Under the pieces are notes generated by a model, which worked only from the letters and a program-made list of their open reading frames with translations, did no database searches and was not told the DNA's origin. A DNA stretch of 5,313 bases from Chloroflexota bacterium (GTDB taxonomy: Bacteria; Chloroflexota; UBA11872): NCBI GenBank assembly GCA_028875175.1, contig JAPPFO010000080.1, positions 1-5,313 of the forward strand, given 5' to 3'. Positions 1-5,313 of this stretch are shown here, in pieces; within the stretch, counting starts at the first letter, position 1; every line of letters starts with the position of its first letter. A program made the position numbers and the translations under genes.

Positions 1-64
1 GACGACGGGTGCTGTTAGCTCCGGTCGGTCGCTGCGGCACCAGTTAGGAGTTAAGTCCCAACAC

Positions 65-277
65 CTAGCGTGCCGACGACTCCTTAGAGGGATTACGGCC
101 GCGCTCGGCACAGACCTTTAGATACTCGTTTACCGAGTCCTTGAAGGCCTGGCGCAACTCCGCAACGGACGAGCCCTGGAAGGTGATGACGTCTCGCTTG
201 TCGATCACCTCGCCGTGGAAGAAGCCGGCTTCAGCGTCGTACTTGACTGCGGCTCGATATCCGCCGTGATTCATCAT
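65..277 (-). CDS. HicB-like antitoxin-family protein, N-terminal domain only (70 aa)
   Basis: The protein matches the N-terminal HicB fold: a first strand with Gly-Tyr near residues 6-7, then D14, the segment FFHGEVIDKRDVITFQG (about 19-35), then the helix VAELRQAFKDSVNEYLKVCAERG (about 38-60). In complete HicB antitoxins of this type the helix is followed by a Pro/Ser-Gly-Lys linker and a ribbon-helix-helix DNA-binding segment. Here the protein ends ten residues after that helix, at RNPSKESSAR and a TAG stop. None of the three minus-strand frames of bases 1-64 continues with a recognisable ribbon-helix-helix. Two adjacent ATG codons (275-277 and 272-274) could start it, and neither has a strong ribosome-binding site. 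It lies 34 bases after the 312-1160 gene on the same strand. No HicA-like toxin is visible next to it, so it is either a truncated relic or a stand-alone HicB-fold protein. Family call is good; antitoxin function is doubtful. Confidence 0.8.
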   Translation of the reverse strand: MMNHGGYRAAVKYDAEAGFFHGEVIDKRDVITFQGSSVAELRQAFKDSVNEYLKVCAERGRNPSKESSAR

Positions 278-311
278 GGTCCAGTCTATTCCAGGACCTA
301 GACGAATCGGG

Positions 312-1160
312 CTAGGGCGCGCGCAGGATTACGTTTTCCGAGTCAAATGCCCAGGTCTCGTGGTAGACGTGGGGGCGGGGGCGCTGAAGTACGAGGGGCT
401 GGGGCGGTGGGTTGTTGGGGTCCCAGAGTTCGAGGCGGTCGCGGCCGCGGACCTGGTGGAACCACTCCTTTTCGCTCTCGGCCGGCTCGATTTCGCGGCG
501 GAGGATGAACTCGACGTAGTCGAACTGGCTCAAGGCGACCTCGGCCAGGAAGACTCGGTCGACGCCCTCGCCGTCCCAGGTGGCCATGTCGGGAACGATG
601 ACCGGCCCGCAGCAGAGCTGGAACTTGCCGGAGTCGGGGTGCAGGTTCATGAGGCGGATTGGGAACTCGACTCGAATGTCGAGTCCGGTGGCCTTGTCGC
701 GATAGGTGGTCTGTCCGTTGATGACGGCGCCTGACTGGGTGGCTTCGTTCACGGCGTGGCCGTCCAGGAGACGCTCGGCGCCGGGGAGTGTGACGGGTTG
801 AAAGTCCATGTCCGCGTAGCGCTCGGGCCACGGCCTGCGGGCGACGGGCTCGGGGACGTCCGACGGACCGCGCGCGATCGGCACGCCGTGCTCGGGAGTA
901 AAGACCGCCCGCCACTCGCCGCTGGGGATCATGAAGAATTGCTCGGTCGCAATGGTGAGCTCGGCGCGGCAGGGGTAGTTGAGGTAGTGGGTGATCGACG
1001 ATCCAGAAGGAGTGACGATGTCCATGGTCGAGTCGACCTGCATTCGGACGCGGTAGACGTCGCCAAGGTCGCCGACGAAACCGCCATCCCAGCGGTAATA
1101 CGGATGGGGTTTCCTGGGATGGGTGGTCCAGGTGATGAAGGAGCGGGTGAAGTCGAGCAT
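312..1160 (-). CDS. Hypothetical protein, unrecognised family (282 aa)
   Basis: I do not recognise a family. The reading frame is long and uninterrupted, with protein-like composition rich in aromatic and acidic residues, whereas the opposite-strand and shifted frames are Arg/Pro- or Gly/Val-rich shadows. The preferred start is the ATG at 1158-1160 (MLDFTRSFITW...). The frame also extends upstream to a TTG at 1206-1208, adding 16 unremarkable residues; neither start has a clear Shine-Dalgarno sequence. There is no signal peptide or membrane segment, so it should be cytoplasmic. Alternating hydrophobic stretches such as YRVRMQVDSTMDIVTPSG, CRAELTIATEQFFMIPSG and GLDIRVEFPIRLMNLHPDSG suggest a mainly beta structure, possibly two similar sheets. 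Another stretch is KFQLCCGPVIVPDM, and the C-terminus is Pro-rich (DPNNPPPQP) before a final VYHETWAFDSENVILRAP. It sits between a phosphotransferase-like gene (65 bases upstream) and a HicB-like gene (34 bases downstream), all in the same direction. Confidence 0.75.
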   Translation of the reverse strand: MLDFTRSFITWTTHPRKPHPYYRWDGGFVGDLGDVYRVRMQVDSTMDIVTPSGSSITHYLNYPCRAELTIATEQFFMIPSGEWRAVFTPEHGVPIARGPSDVPEPVARRPWPERYADMDFQPVTLPGAERLLDGHAVNEATQSGAVINGQTTYRDKATGLDIRVEFPIRLMNLHPDSGKFQLCCGPVIVPDMATWDGEGVDRVFLAEVALSQFDYVEFILRREIEPAESEKEWFHQVRGRDRLELWDPNNPPPQPLVLQRPRPHVYHETWAFDSENVILRAP

Positions 1161-1225
1161 TGGCGGACCAGCCGTAAGGGGATTTCCGGTGCGGAACTCT
1201 ACACCCAAACTTGAATTGCGGGGCT

Positions 1226-2248
1226 TCAGCCGGCTGCCGTGAAGTCCTGGCCTACCAGCGGCTCAGCCCGCTCCCGAAAGTCGGGTGCGCTTGCCACCCA
1301 TTCCTTGCCGAGTCGATGGCCGAACTCCCAAATGAGCAGGCAGTCGCGCAGCATGTAGAGCCGAAGTCGCCTTGTCGCGTCCTCGCGCAACGGCTTGCGG
1401 CTCACGTAGGCGCGCAGGAAGTCGCGGGCCAGCCCGGGCTGACGCGAGATGTAGTTGAAGGGCGCTCGTACAAGGTCCTCCTCGGGGTCTCCGACGTAGG
1501 CCTCCATCAGATCGAAGACGCCGCCAAGGCTCCAAGGCGTTGAACTGCGGTTGACGACGACGTTGGACGTGGTGAAGTCGTGGTGAACGAAGGTTGGCTG
1601 GAAGGGCACGTCGAGTGCTGCCTGGTTGTGTTTGAGGAGCCGGCGGAGCCAGTGCAGATCTGAGTCCGACAGCGAGTCGAGGCGGCCGCATTGGGACACC
1701 AGATCGTCGATCTCGCCCAAGACGCGCTCGCGGTGGCCGACTGCGTAGGGCAAAACGTCGTCCGTTATGAGCGCGTATGCGCCCGCATGGGTCCAGATCA
1801 GCTCGTGCAGCATTGTGAGACCGGTGCCGAGCGCCCGAGCGATTGTTGTCTCCTCAGCCGGAGTCAGCCGCGCACGGACGGTTGGATCCGAGAGTTGGAG
1901 GCCGGGCAGGCACGGCATCAGCGCGTAACTCCAGCCGAAGATCTCGCGGCTGGGTTCGATGAGGTACGGCCAGGGCGCGCGAATACGCGAGCGCGTGGCG
2001 ATCTGGCGCGCAAAGTAGCGCTCCCTGGGAAACTGCCAGTCGTAGTGGGGGCAACCGCGCAGGATCCAGGCGCCTGATTCGGTCGTTACGTGCACGTTTT
2101 GGCCGAACTGGCCGCCGGGGATTGGCGCGGCGTCAACCAGACGGCCGAGGTCGAACCGATCGACGGCGGCCTGCAACTGGGCACCAGTCAACCGGCCAAG
2201 TCGGTGTCCGTAGTCGCCGGTCAGCGCTTCGGGGTGCAGGCGGGTCAC
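1226..2248 (-). CDS. Aminoglycoside phosphotransferase/choline kinase-family protein (340 aa)
   Basis: This is a kinase-like fold enzyme of the APH group (Pfam APH type), which transfers the ATP gamma-phosphate to the hydroxyl of a small molecule in the cytoplasm. Visible motifs in order: a glycine-rich nucleotide-binding turn, PGGQFGQNVHV (about 44-54); ILRG with R64 where the ATP-binding Lys/Arg normally lies; E76 in the following helix; a hinge-like YALMPCLPG (108-116); the catalytic loop FVHHDFTTSN with H222, D224 and N229 (HxDxxxxN, with His in place of the usual Gly after the first His); the metal-binding D246 in GVFDLMEAY; and GDPEEDL (253-259), matching the usual GDPxxDL. Length is normal. 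The start is GTG at 2246-2248; an in-frame stop lies a short way upstream with no ATG between, and no strong ribosome-binding site is seen. The substrate cannot be read from sequence: homoserine, choline, sugar or antibiotic are all possible, and a resistance role should not be assumed. It is divergent from the ADP-ribosylglycohydrolase gene. Confidence 0.88.
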   Translation of the reverse strand: MTRLHPEALTGDYGHRLGRLTGAQLQAAVDRFDLGRLVDAAPIPGGQFGQNVHVTTESGAWILRGCPHYDWQFPRERYFARQIATRSRIRAPWPYLIEPSREIFGWSYALMPCLPGLQLSDPTVRARLTPAEETTIARALGTGLTMLHELIWTHAGAYALITDDVLPYAVGHRERVLGEIDDLVSQCGRLDSLSDSDLHWLRRLLKHNQAALDVPFQPTFVHHDFTTSNVVVNRSSTPWSLGGVFDLMEAYVGDPEEDLVRAPFNYISRQPGLARDFLRAYVSRKPLREDATRRLRLYMLRDCLLIWEFGHRLGKEWVASAPDFRERAEPLVGQDFTAAG

Positions 2249-2359
2249 TTGCCAGTACGAAGTTTCTGCGGCTTCACGTGAGCTTATCGAGGGCTACGCG
2301 CGACCGGTCCTCGGGCGTGTAGCTTGGGCAGCGGGGTTCGGGCCAGCACGGAGACGGTA
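2249..2359. promoter_or_regulatory. Divergent intergenic region between the kinase-like and ADP-ribosylglycohydrolase genes
   Basis: This 111-base gap separates two divergent genes, so promoters for both directions should lie here. No pair of -35/-10 boxes close to the sigma70 consensus is visible on either strand. The best minus-strand candidate is a GATAAG-like -10 with a poor AGGACC -35. Two 8-base palindromes occur, TCACGTGA (2274-2281) and GACCGGTC (2302-2309); either could bind a regulator, but sites this short also arise by chance. Confidence 0.35.
2350..2353 (+). promoter_or_regulatory. Ribosome-binding site deciding the start at 2360
   Basis: GGAG lies 6 bases before the ATG at 2360-2362. 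This supports that ATG over the in-frame TTG at 2324, whose extra 12 residues (MGSGVRASTETV) do not resemble the family's N-terminus. Confidence 0.65.
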
Positions 2360-3373
2360 ATGACTGACCTGCGCGACAAGATCATGGGGTGTTTGCTCGG
2401 CGGCTTGTTGGGCGACGCGATGGGCGGGCCCGTGGAGGGGCTGCATTACGAGTTCATCGCGGAGCGGTTTGGCGAGGTCACCACGCTGAAGGAGCACCGG
2501 GGCTTGCAGCCGGGCGCCGGGACCGACGACTCGGCGTTGAAGCACATGCTCTGCGAGGCGATCCGGCGCACAAACGGCAATGTCAACGCGGCGGCCTGGG
2601 CGCAGGTGTGGCGGGAGCGGATGAACCCGTTCAAGTTCTATCCGCCGGTGGCCAGTTCGTTCTACAAGATCTCGGTTGGCGGGGTCAGGGCCCGCGACGC
2701 CGGCATCGGGAACATGATTTCCAACAGCACGGCGATGTGCATTTCGCCAATCGGCATCATCAACGCGGGCGACCCGCGGCGGGCGATGCTGGAGGCGTAC
2801 GAGGTCACCAGCCTGATCCACCGGGGTTCGCCGCAGGACGGCGCCCTGGCCATGGCCGCCGCCACCGCCGCGGCCTTCGATCCCAACGCCGATGCCGAGT
2901 CAGTCATCGAGGCGGCGGTCAGCAACCTGGATGCCGAGAGCGACATGCCAGCGGCGATTGAGACGGCGGTGGGCCTGGCCCGGAAGACGGGGGACTTTGC
3001 CGCATTCCGCGCCGCCTACTACGCCGATCATCTGTGGGATTGGCCGCAGCAGCCGGAAGAGGGACACAGCAACGCGGTTGACCCGCGCGAGTCAGCATCC
3101 GTGGCGCTGGCGCTGTTGTTGCTGGCCGACGGGGATCCGAACGAGGTGGCGCTGATGTCGGCGAATTTCGGACGGGACGCCGATTCCATCGGCGCCATGG
3201 GCGGCCCGGTGGCCGGCGCAATGGCGGGGGCTTCCGGAATCCGGCCCGAATGGGCCGCGCAGGTGCAGGCCGCGACGCCGGTGGACCAGGAGGAGCTGGC
3301 GGCCTCGCTGCTGGAAGTCCTGACAGGGCGGCTCAATGCCGATCGGACGCGGAGTGAGGTGCTTCTGGCATAG
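2360..3373 (+). CDS. ADP-ribosylglycohydrolase-family protein (337 aa)
   Basis: This belongs to the ADP-ribosylglycohydrolase superfamily (DraG/ARH-like, COG1397), all-helical enzymes with a two-metal (usually Mg) site that cleave N- or O-glycosidic bonds of ADP-ribose, or in some members of related nucleoside-like compounds. Visible motifs: the N-terminal helix MGCLLGGLLGDAMGGPVEG (9-27); the first metal motif GAGTDDS with T55, D56 and D57; a central helix SLIHRGSPQDGALAMAAATA with H154, matching the conserved His-Gly-Gly/Asp-Gly-Ala region; and the second metal motif GRDADSIGAMGGPVAGA with D273, D275 and S276, where many members have DTDT or DADT. All expected metal ligands or plausible substitutes are present and the length is normal, so it looks catalytically competent. 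There is no signal peptide, so it is cytoplasmic. The start at 2360 is chosen for its GGAG site and family N-terminus. It precedes a solute-binding lipoprotein by 299 bases, suggesting a catabolic or salvage role rather than nitrogenase regulation, but the substrate is unknown. Confidence 0.93.
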   Translation: MTDLRDKIMGCLLGGLLGDAMGGPVEGLHYEFIAERFGEVTTLKEHRGLQPGAGTDDSALKHMLCEAIRRTNGNVNAAAWAQVWRERMNPFKFYPPVASSFYKISVGGVRARDAGIGNMISNSTAMCISPIGIINAGDPRRAMLEAYEVTSLIHRGSPQDGALAMAAATAAAFDPNADAESVIEAAVSNLDAESDMPAAIETAVGLARKTGDFAAFRAAYYADHLWDWPQQPEEGHSNAVDPRESASVALALLLLADGDPNEVALMSANFGRDADSIGAMGGPVAGAMAGASGIRPEWAAQVQAATPVDQEELAASLLEVLTGRLNADRTRSEVLLA

Positions 3374-3403
3374 GTCGCGCGTGCATGCGGTGCCGCCCCC
3401 GAA

Positions 3404-3435
3404 GTTCCTAGCGGAACCCGGTTCCTCTTGGTTCA
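3404..3435. repeat. Clustered GGTTCC/GGAACC inverted repeats
   Basis: GTTCC (3404-3408), then GGAACC (3413-3418), GGTTCC (3420-3425) and GGTTC (3430-3434) follow one another. The middle pair is a near-perfect palindrome around one C, and the first two form a 5-bp stem with a TAGC loop, so two alternative hairpins share the GGAACC arm. It begins 31 bases after the ADP-ribosylglycohydrolase stop. It could act as a terminator-like or 3' stabilising structure or as an operator, but no T tract follows. Confidence 0.4.
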
Positions 3436-3579
3436 TCGGCGGCTTCCTAGCCCAACCCATAGGCAAGTCCGCACGGCTGGCGCGTGTACGCGCGAGCTTC
3501 TGACCAACGAACAACGACGCCGCTGCCGACGCGTGGACGGCGGCGAAGACAATTCAGTTTGGGTCAACGTGAGGAGCAC

Positions 3580-3607
3580 TTGACACAGCGGGCGAATCTA
3601 GTTCAAT
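3580..3607 (+). promoter_or_regulatory. Putative sigma70-type promoter for the solute-binding protein gene
   Basis: A perfect -35 box TTGACA (3580-3585), a 16-base spacer and a -10-like TTCAAT (3602-3607, four of six consensus bases) lie in a locally AT-richer patch. Transcription would begin near 3614, giving a leader of about 60 bases before the ATG at 3673. TGTCAA at 3607-3612 is the inverse of the -35 box, so a symmetric operator overlapping the promoter is possible. Confidence 0.5.
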
Positions 3608-3659
3608 GTCAAAACATACAGACGCTAATTGTTCGAATTCTTGGCGTCTCGTCATGTCC

Positions 3660-3669
3660 GAGGGGGAGG
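3660..3669 (+). promoter_or_regulatory. Ribosome-binding site for the solute-binding lipoprotein
   Basis: GAGGGGGAGG is strongly complementary to the 16S rRNA tail. It offers GAGG 9 bases or GGGAGG 3 bases before the ATG at 3673. It supports that start over the in-frame upstream codon at 3484, as does the signal peptide that begins directly after it. Confidence 0.75.
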
Positions 3670-3672
3670 CCC

Positions 3673-5169
3673 ATGAATCTGAGAAAACAGATAAACCGAC
3701 GCCGTCTGCTCGCCATCGCCGGCGGTGGCGCGGCCGGGGCCCTGGTGTTGGCCGCCTGTGGTGAAGGGGAGGCCGAGGAAGCGGCCCCTGAGCCGGTCGC
3801 TGAAGCTCCGGCACCCGCGCCAGCGGCCACGCCGGCGGCGACTGCGGCCATGGAAGCAGCACCGCAGCAGGGTTTCGTGACGATCAACTATTCGACCGAC
3901 CATACGAGCGGCCCGCGGGGGGCGGCCACGCAGTGGGGCGTTGACAAGTTTGCCGAGCTCGAGCCCAACATCGGCGTCAAGGTCGTGCATCGGCCGGGCG
4001 GCGAGCAGCCGATTCTGCTGGCGTCGGGGGTGGCGCCGGAGGTCCTGCTGGGCAACCAGTTTGTCTTCTCGAACTTCCAGCCCGACGGAGCGTTCGTCAA
4101 CATCACGGATGTCGCGCAGCAGCACGCCGAGAAGTTCCGGGTGGACTTCGACGCGATCTACTTCCTGCCGGACCTCTATACCGACAACGATTGGGACCAC
4201 CGATTTCCGGCCCCGGATCGAATCTACGGCGACATGTTCGGACTGTCGTTTCAGCCGGGCGTCAGCGGCTGGTATTACAACGTCACCCTGGCGGAGGCGA
4301 ACGGCGTTGCCGCGCCGACCGCCGACTGGACGTGGGACGACGTGTTGGACAACGCACGCCGGCTGACGCCGGGCGATGACACGCAGTTCGGCATGAACCC
4401 GCCCACGAGCTCGGAGTTTGCCTATCTGCCGCTGTGCTACTCCAACGGGCTGGACAAGTACGTCAACGACGACCTTACGCACACGCCGTTCGACGAGGCC
4501 TCGGCTGTGGAGGCCATGGCCTGGGCGGTCAACAGCATCCACGAAGAGAAAGTTGCCTATGTGGGCGACCTCCGCTCGACGCTGGCCGGCGAGTTCGGCG
4601 ATCCGTTCTCGGCCGGACTGGTTGGGTTCGTGCCGGGCGGGGTTTACGCCACCGGGTATGCGGCGTCGCGCATCCGGGACCGGTTTACCTGGAGCCTGAT
4701 GCCCTCGCCGAAGTCGCCGCGCACTGGCCAAGCTGGCCATGGCTGGAACGACCAGCCGTATCTGGTTACTCGCTCGTCGGAGCGCCTGGGCGTGGTGGAA
4801 CAGGCCACCAAGCTCGTGTTGTTCCTGGGCGGGCAGTACTACGCCGAGCGGGTGTCGATCGATCGAGGGCACGCGCCCAACAACCGCCACACCTACCAGG
4901 ATTACGCGGCCGCGCACTCGCCGCCGCCGGAAAACATGGAGGTGCTGGGGCAGAACATGGACATGTGCGACAACCGCCACCTGTACCCCTTCTACGCCTT
5001 GCAGGAGTGGCAGGGGGCCTGGGGCAGCGCCGCGCAAAAGGGCTTCACGGGCGAACTGGCGGCCGATGAGGTCGGTCCCGCCATGGCCGAGGCCGGGAAT
5101 GTGATTCTGCGCCAGATGGAGGACAGGCGGGTACCGGGACTGACCGGGGCCGCGATTGAGTGCGCATAG
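3673..5169 (+). CDS. ABC transporter substrate-binding lipoprotein, family 1-like (498 aa)
   Basis: This is the extracytoplasmic binding component of an ABC importer, most like the sugar/oligosaccharide-binding family 1. The N-terminus has a twin-arginine-like motif, INRRRLLAI (7-15), a hydrophobic stretch and a lipobox LAAC with lipidated C29, then a low-complexity Ala/Pro/Glu tether (about 30-66) that would hold the domain off the membrane. The mature domain starts near VTINYSTDH (69-77). Family landmarks include GWYYNVTLAEANGVAAPTAD (199-218), followed by WTWDDVLDNARRLT, matching the usual YYN...G...P..TW.E....A..LT hinge region, and HGWNDQPYLVTRSSERLGVV (356-375), in the position of the conserved GG.....SK....A region. 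Codons and GC match the neighbours. Permease and ATPase genes are not seen downstream within the window. The ligand cannot be deduced; a sugar or nucleoside-like glycoside is plausible given the upstream ADP-ribosylglycohydrolase relative. The antisense open frame over the whole gene is a GC-driven shadow. Confidence 0.92.
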   Translation: MNLRKQINRRRLLAIAGGGAAGALVLAACGEGEAEEAAPEPVAEAPAPAPAATPAATAAMEAAPQQGFVTINYSTDHTSGPRGAATQWGVDKFAELEPNIGVKVVHRPGGEQPILLASGVAPEVLLGNQFVFSNFQPDGAFVNITDVAQQHAEKFRVDFDAIYFLPDLYTDNDWDHRFPAPDRIYGDMFGLSFQPGVSGWYYNVTLAEANGVAAPTADWTWDDVLDNARRLTPGDDTQFGMNPPTSSEFAYLPLCYSNGLDKYVNDDLTHTPFDEASAVEAMAWAVNSIHEEKVAYVGDLRSTLAGEFGDPFSAGLVGFVPGGVYATGYAASRIRDRFTWSLMPSPKSPRTGQAGHGWNDQPYLVTRSSERLGVVEQATKLVLFLGGQYYAERVSIDRGHAPNNRHTYQDYAAAHSPPPENMEVLGQNMDMCDNRHLYPFYALQEWQGAWGSAAQKGFTGELAADEVGPAMAEAGNVILRQMEDRRVPGLTGAAIECA

Positions 5170-5191
5170 CTGACGCATGACTCGCGCCCAA

Positions 5192-5217
5192 GCCGCCGCT
5201 TGTGACGCGGTGGCGGC
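5192..5217 (+). terminator. GC-rich hairpin after the lipoprotein gene, possible terminator
   Basis: GCCGCCGCT (5192-5200) pairs with GGTGGCGGC (5209-5217) through six G-C pairs plus G-U, C-G and U-G pairs, around an 8-base loop. It starts 23 bases after the stop codon. No T tract can be seen because the sequence turns into homopolymer G at 5221, so a standard intrinsic terminator cannot be confirmed. It could equally be an intercistronic hairpin before permease genes. Confidence 0.35.
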
Positions 5218-5220
5218 GCT

Positions 5221-5313
5221 GGGGGGGGGGGGGGGGAACCGGCCCCCCCCCCCCCCCCCGGGGCCCCGGGGGGGGGAGCGGGGGGGGGTGGGGGGGGGGT
5301 TGGGGGCCCCGGG
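5221..5313. other. Poly-G/poly-C low-complexity tail, likely sequencing or assembly artefact
   Basis: The segment is almost only G and C in long runs: 16 G at 5221-5236, 17 C at 5243-5259, then several G runs of 5 to 10 broken by single A, T or short C blocks. Nothing else in the window resembles this. Long G runs are typical of no-signal cycles in two-colour sequencing chemistry, and C runs are their reverse complements, so it should not be read as biology. Confidence 0.85.

Larger units (their letters stand above)
3374..3672. other. Intergenic region between ADP-ribosylglycohydrolase and solute-binding protein genes
   Basis: About 299 bases with no convincing gene. The open frame running through it from 3484 into the lipoprotein lacks family features and is treated as untranslated. 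The left part holds the GGTTCC inverted-repeat cluster (3404-3435) and a short hairpin, GCGCG-TGTA-CGCGC (3480-3493). The middle has a GC-rich stem, 3518-3525 paired with 3538-3545 around a 12-base loop and without a T tract. The right part becomes clearly more AT-rich from about 3595 and contains the promoter at 3580-3607. This layout fits a transcription break followed by a separate promoter for the lipoprotein gene. Confidence 0.5.

Noticed and set aside
1227..1236. Perfect 10-base palindrome CAGCCGGCTG at the end of the kinase-like gene, as a terminator.
   Set aside because: With any realistic loop only about three pairs remain, and no T tract follows; it is explained by the coding sequence and stop codon.
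276..1543. Plus-strand open frames over the minus-strand hypothetical and kinase-like genes.
   Set aside because: Composition is Gly/Val/Ala-rich with no domains, and they lie opposite better-supported genes.
1226..2248. Reading the phosphotransferase as an antibiotic-resistance determinant.
   Set aside because: The family is broad and mostly non-resistance; no mobile element or resistance context is present, and the sequence does not match a resistance enzyme I can recognise.
3484..3672. N-terminal extension of the lipoprotein from 3484.
   Set aside because: It would bury the signal peptide 63 residues inside the protein and includes the promoter; the ATG at 3673 has a strong ribosome-binding site.
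3652..5178. A 508-codon open frame antisense to the whole lipoprotein gene.
   Set aside because: It mirrors a gene with a signal peptide and family motifs, has Arg/Val/His-rich shadow composition, and no recognisable domain or start context. High GC commonly produces such frames.
5221..5263. G16...C17 as a very strong hairpin or a G-quadruplex element.
   Set aside because: It lies in the suspected artefact tail, so the structure is unlikely to exist in the genome.

Overview
The window is a GC-rich (visibly well above 60%) bacterial fragment. It holds three genes on the minus strand (about 65-2248) and, divergently, two genes on the plus strand (2360-5169). High GC, GTG start use, and a twin-arginine lipoprotein signal followed by an Ala/Pro/Glu-rich tether on the solute-binding protein suggest an uncultured environmental bacterium. 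Chloroflexota is my best guess, by inference only, since there is no rRNA or marker gene here to settle it.

Minus strand, in transcription order: a GTG-started aminoglycoside phosphotransferase/choline kinase-fold protein (1226-2248) with an intact catalytic loop; an unrecognised 282-aa soluble protein (312-1160); and a 70-aa HicB-like protein (65-277). The last keeps the N-terminal HicB fold but lacks the C-terminal DNA-binding part, and no HicA gene is visible beside it. Gaps of 65 and 34 bases and the shared direction fit a single transcription unit.

Plus strand: an ADP-ribosylglycohydrolase-family protein (2360-3373) with both metal-binding motifs, then a 299-base intergenic stretch with small inverted repeats and a good sigma70-type promoter (3580-3607), then a family-1-type ABC substrate-binding lipoprotein (3673-5169). 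The permease and ATPase genes expected with such a protein are not in the window; they may lie beyond its right edge. One possible link is that the binding protein imports a glycoside or nucleoside-like compound, the ADP-ribosylglycohydrolase-like enzyme cleaves an N-glycosidic bond and the kinase-fold protein phosphorylates a small molecule. This rests on neighbourhood alone.

The last about 93 bases (5221-5313) are long G and C homopolymers that look like a sequencing or assembly artefact at a contig end, so real sequence probably stops near 5220. I see no tRNA, rRNA, CRISPR array, insertion sequence or phage gene. I do not see a clearly new defence or mobile system; the unrecognised 312-1160 protein and the stripped HicB-like gene are the least explained items.
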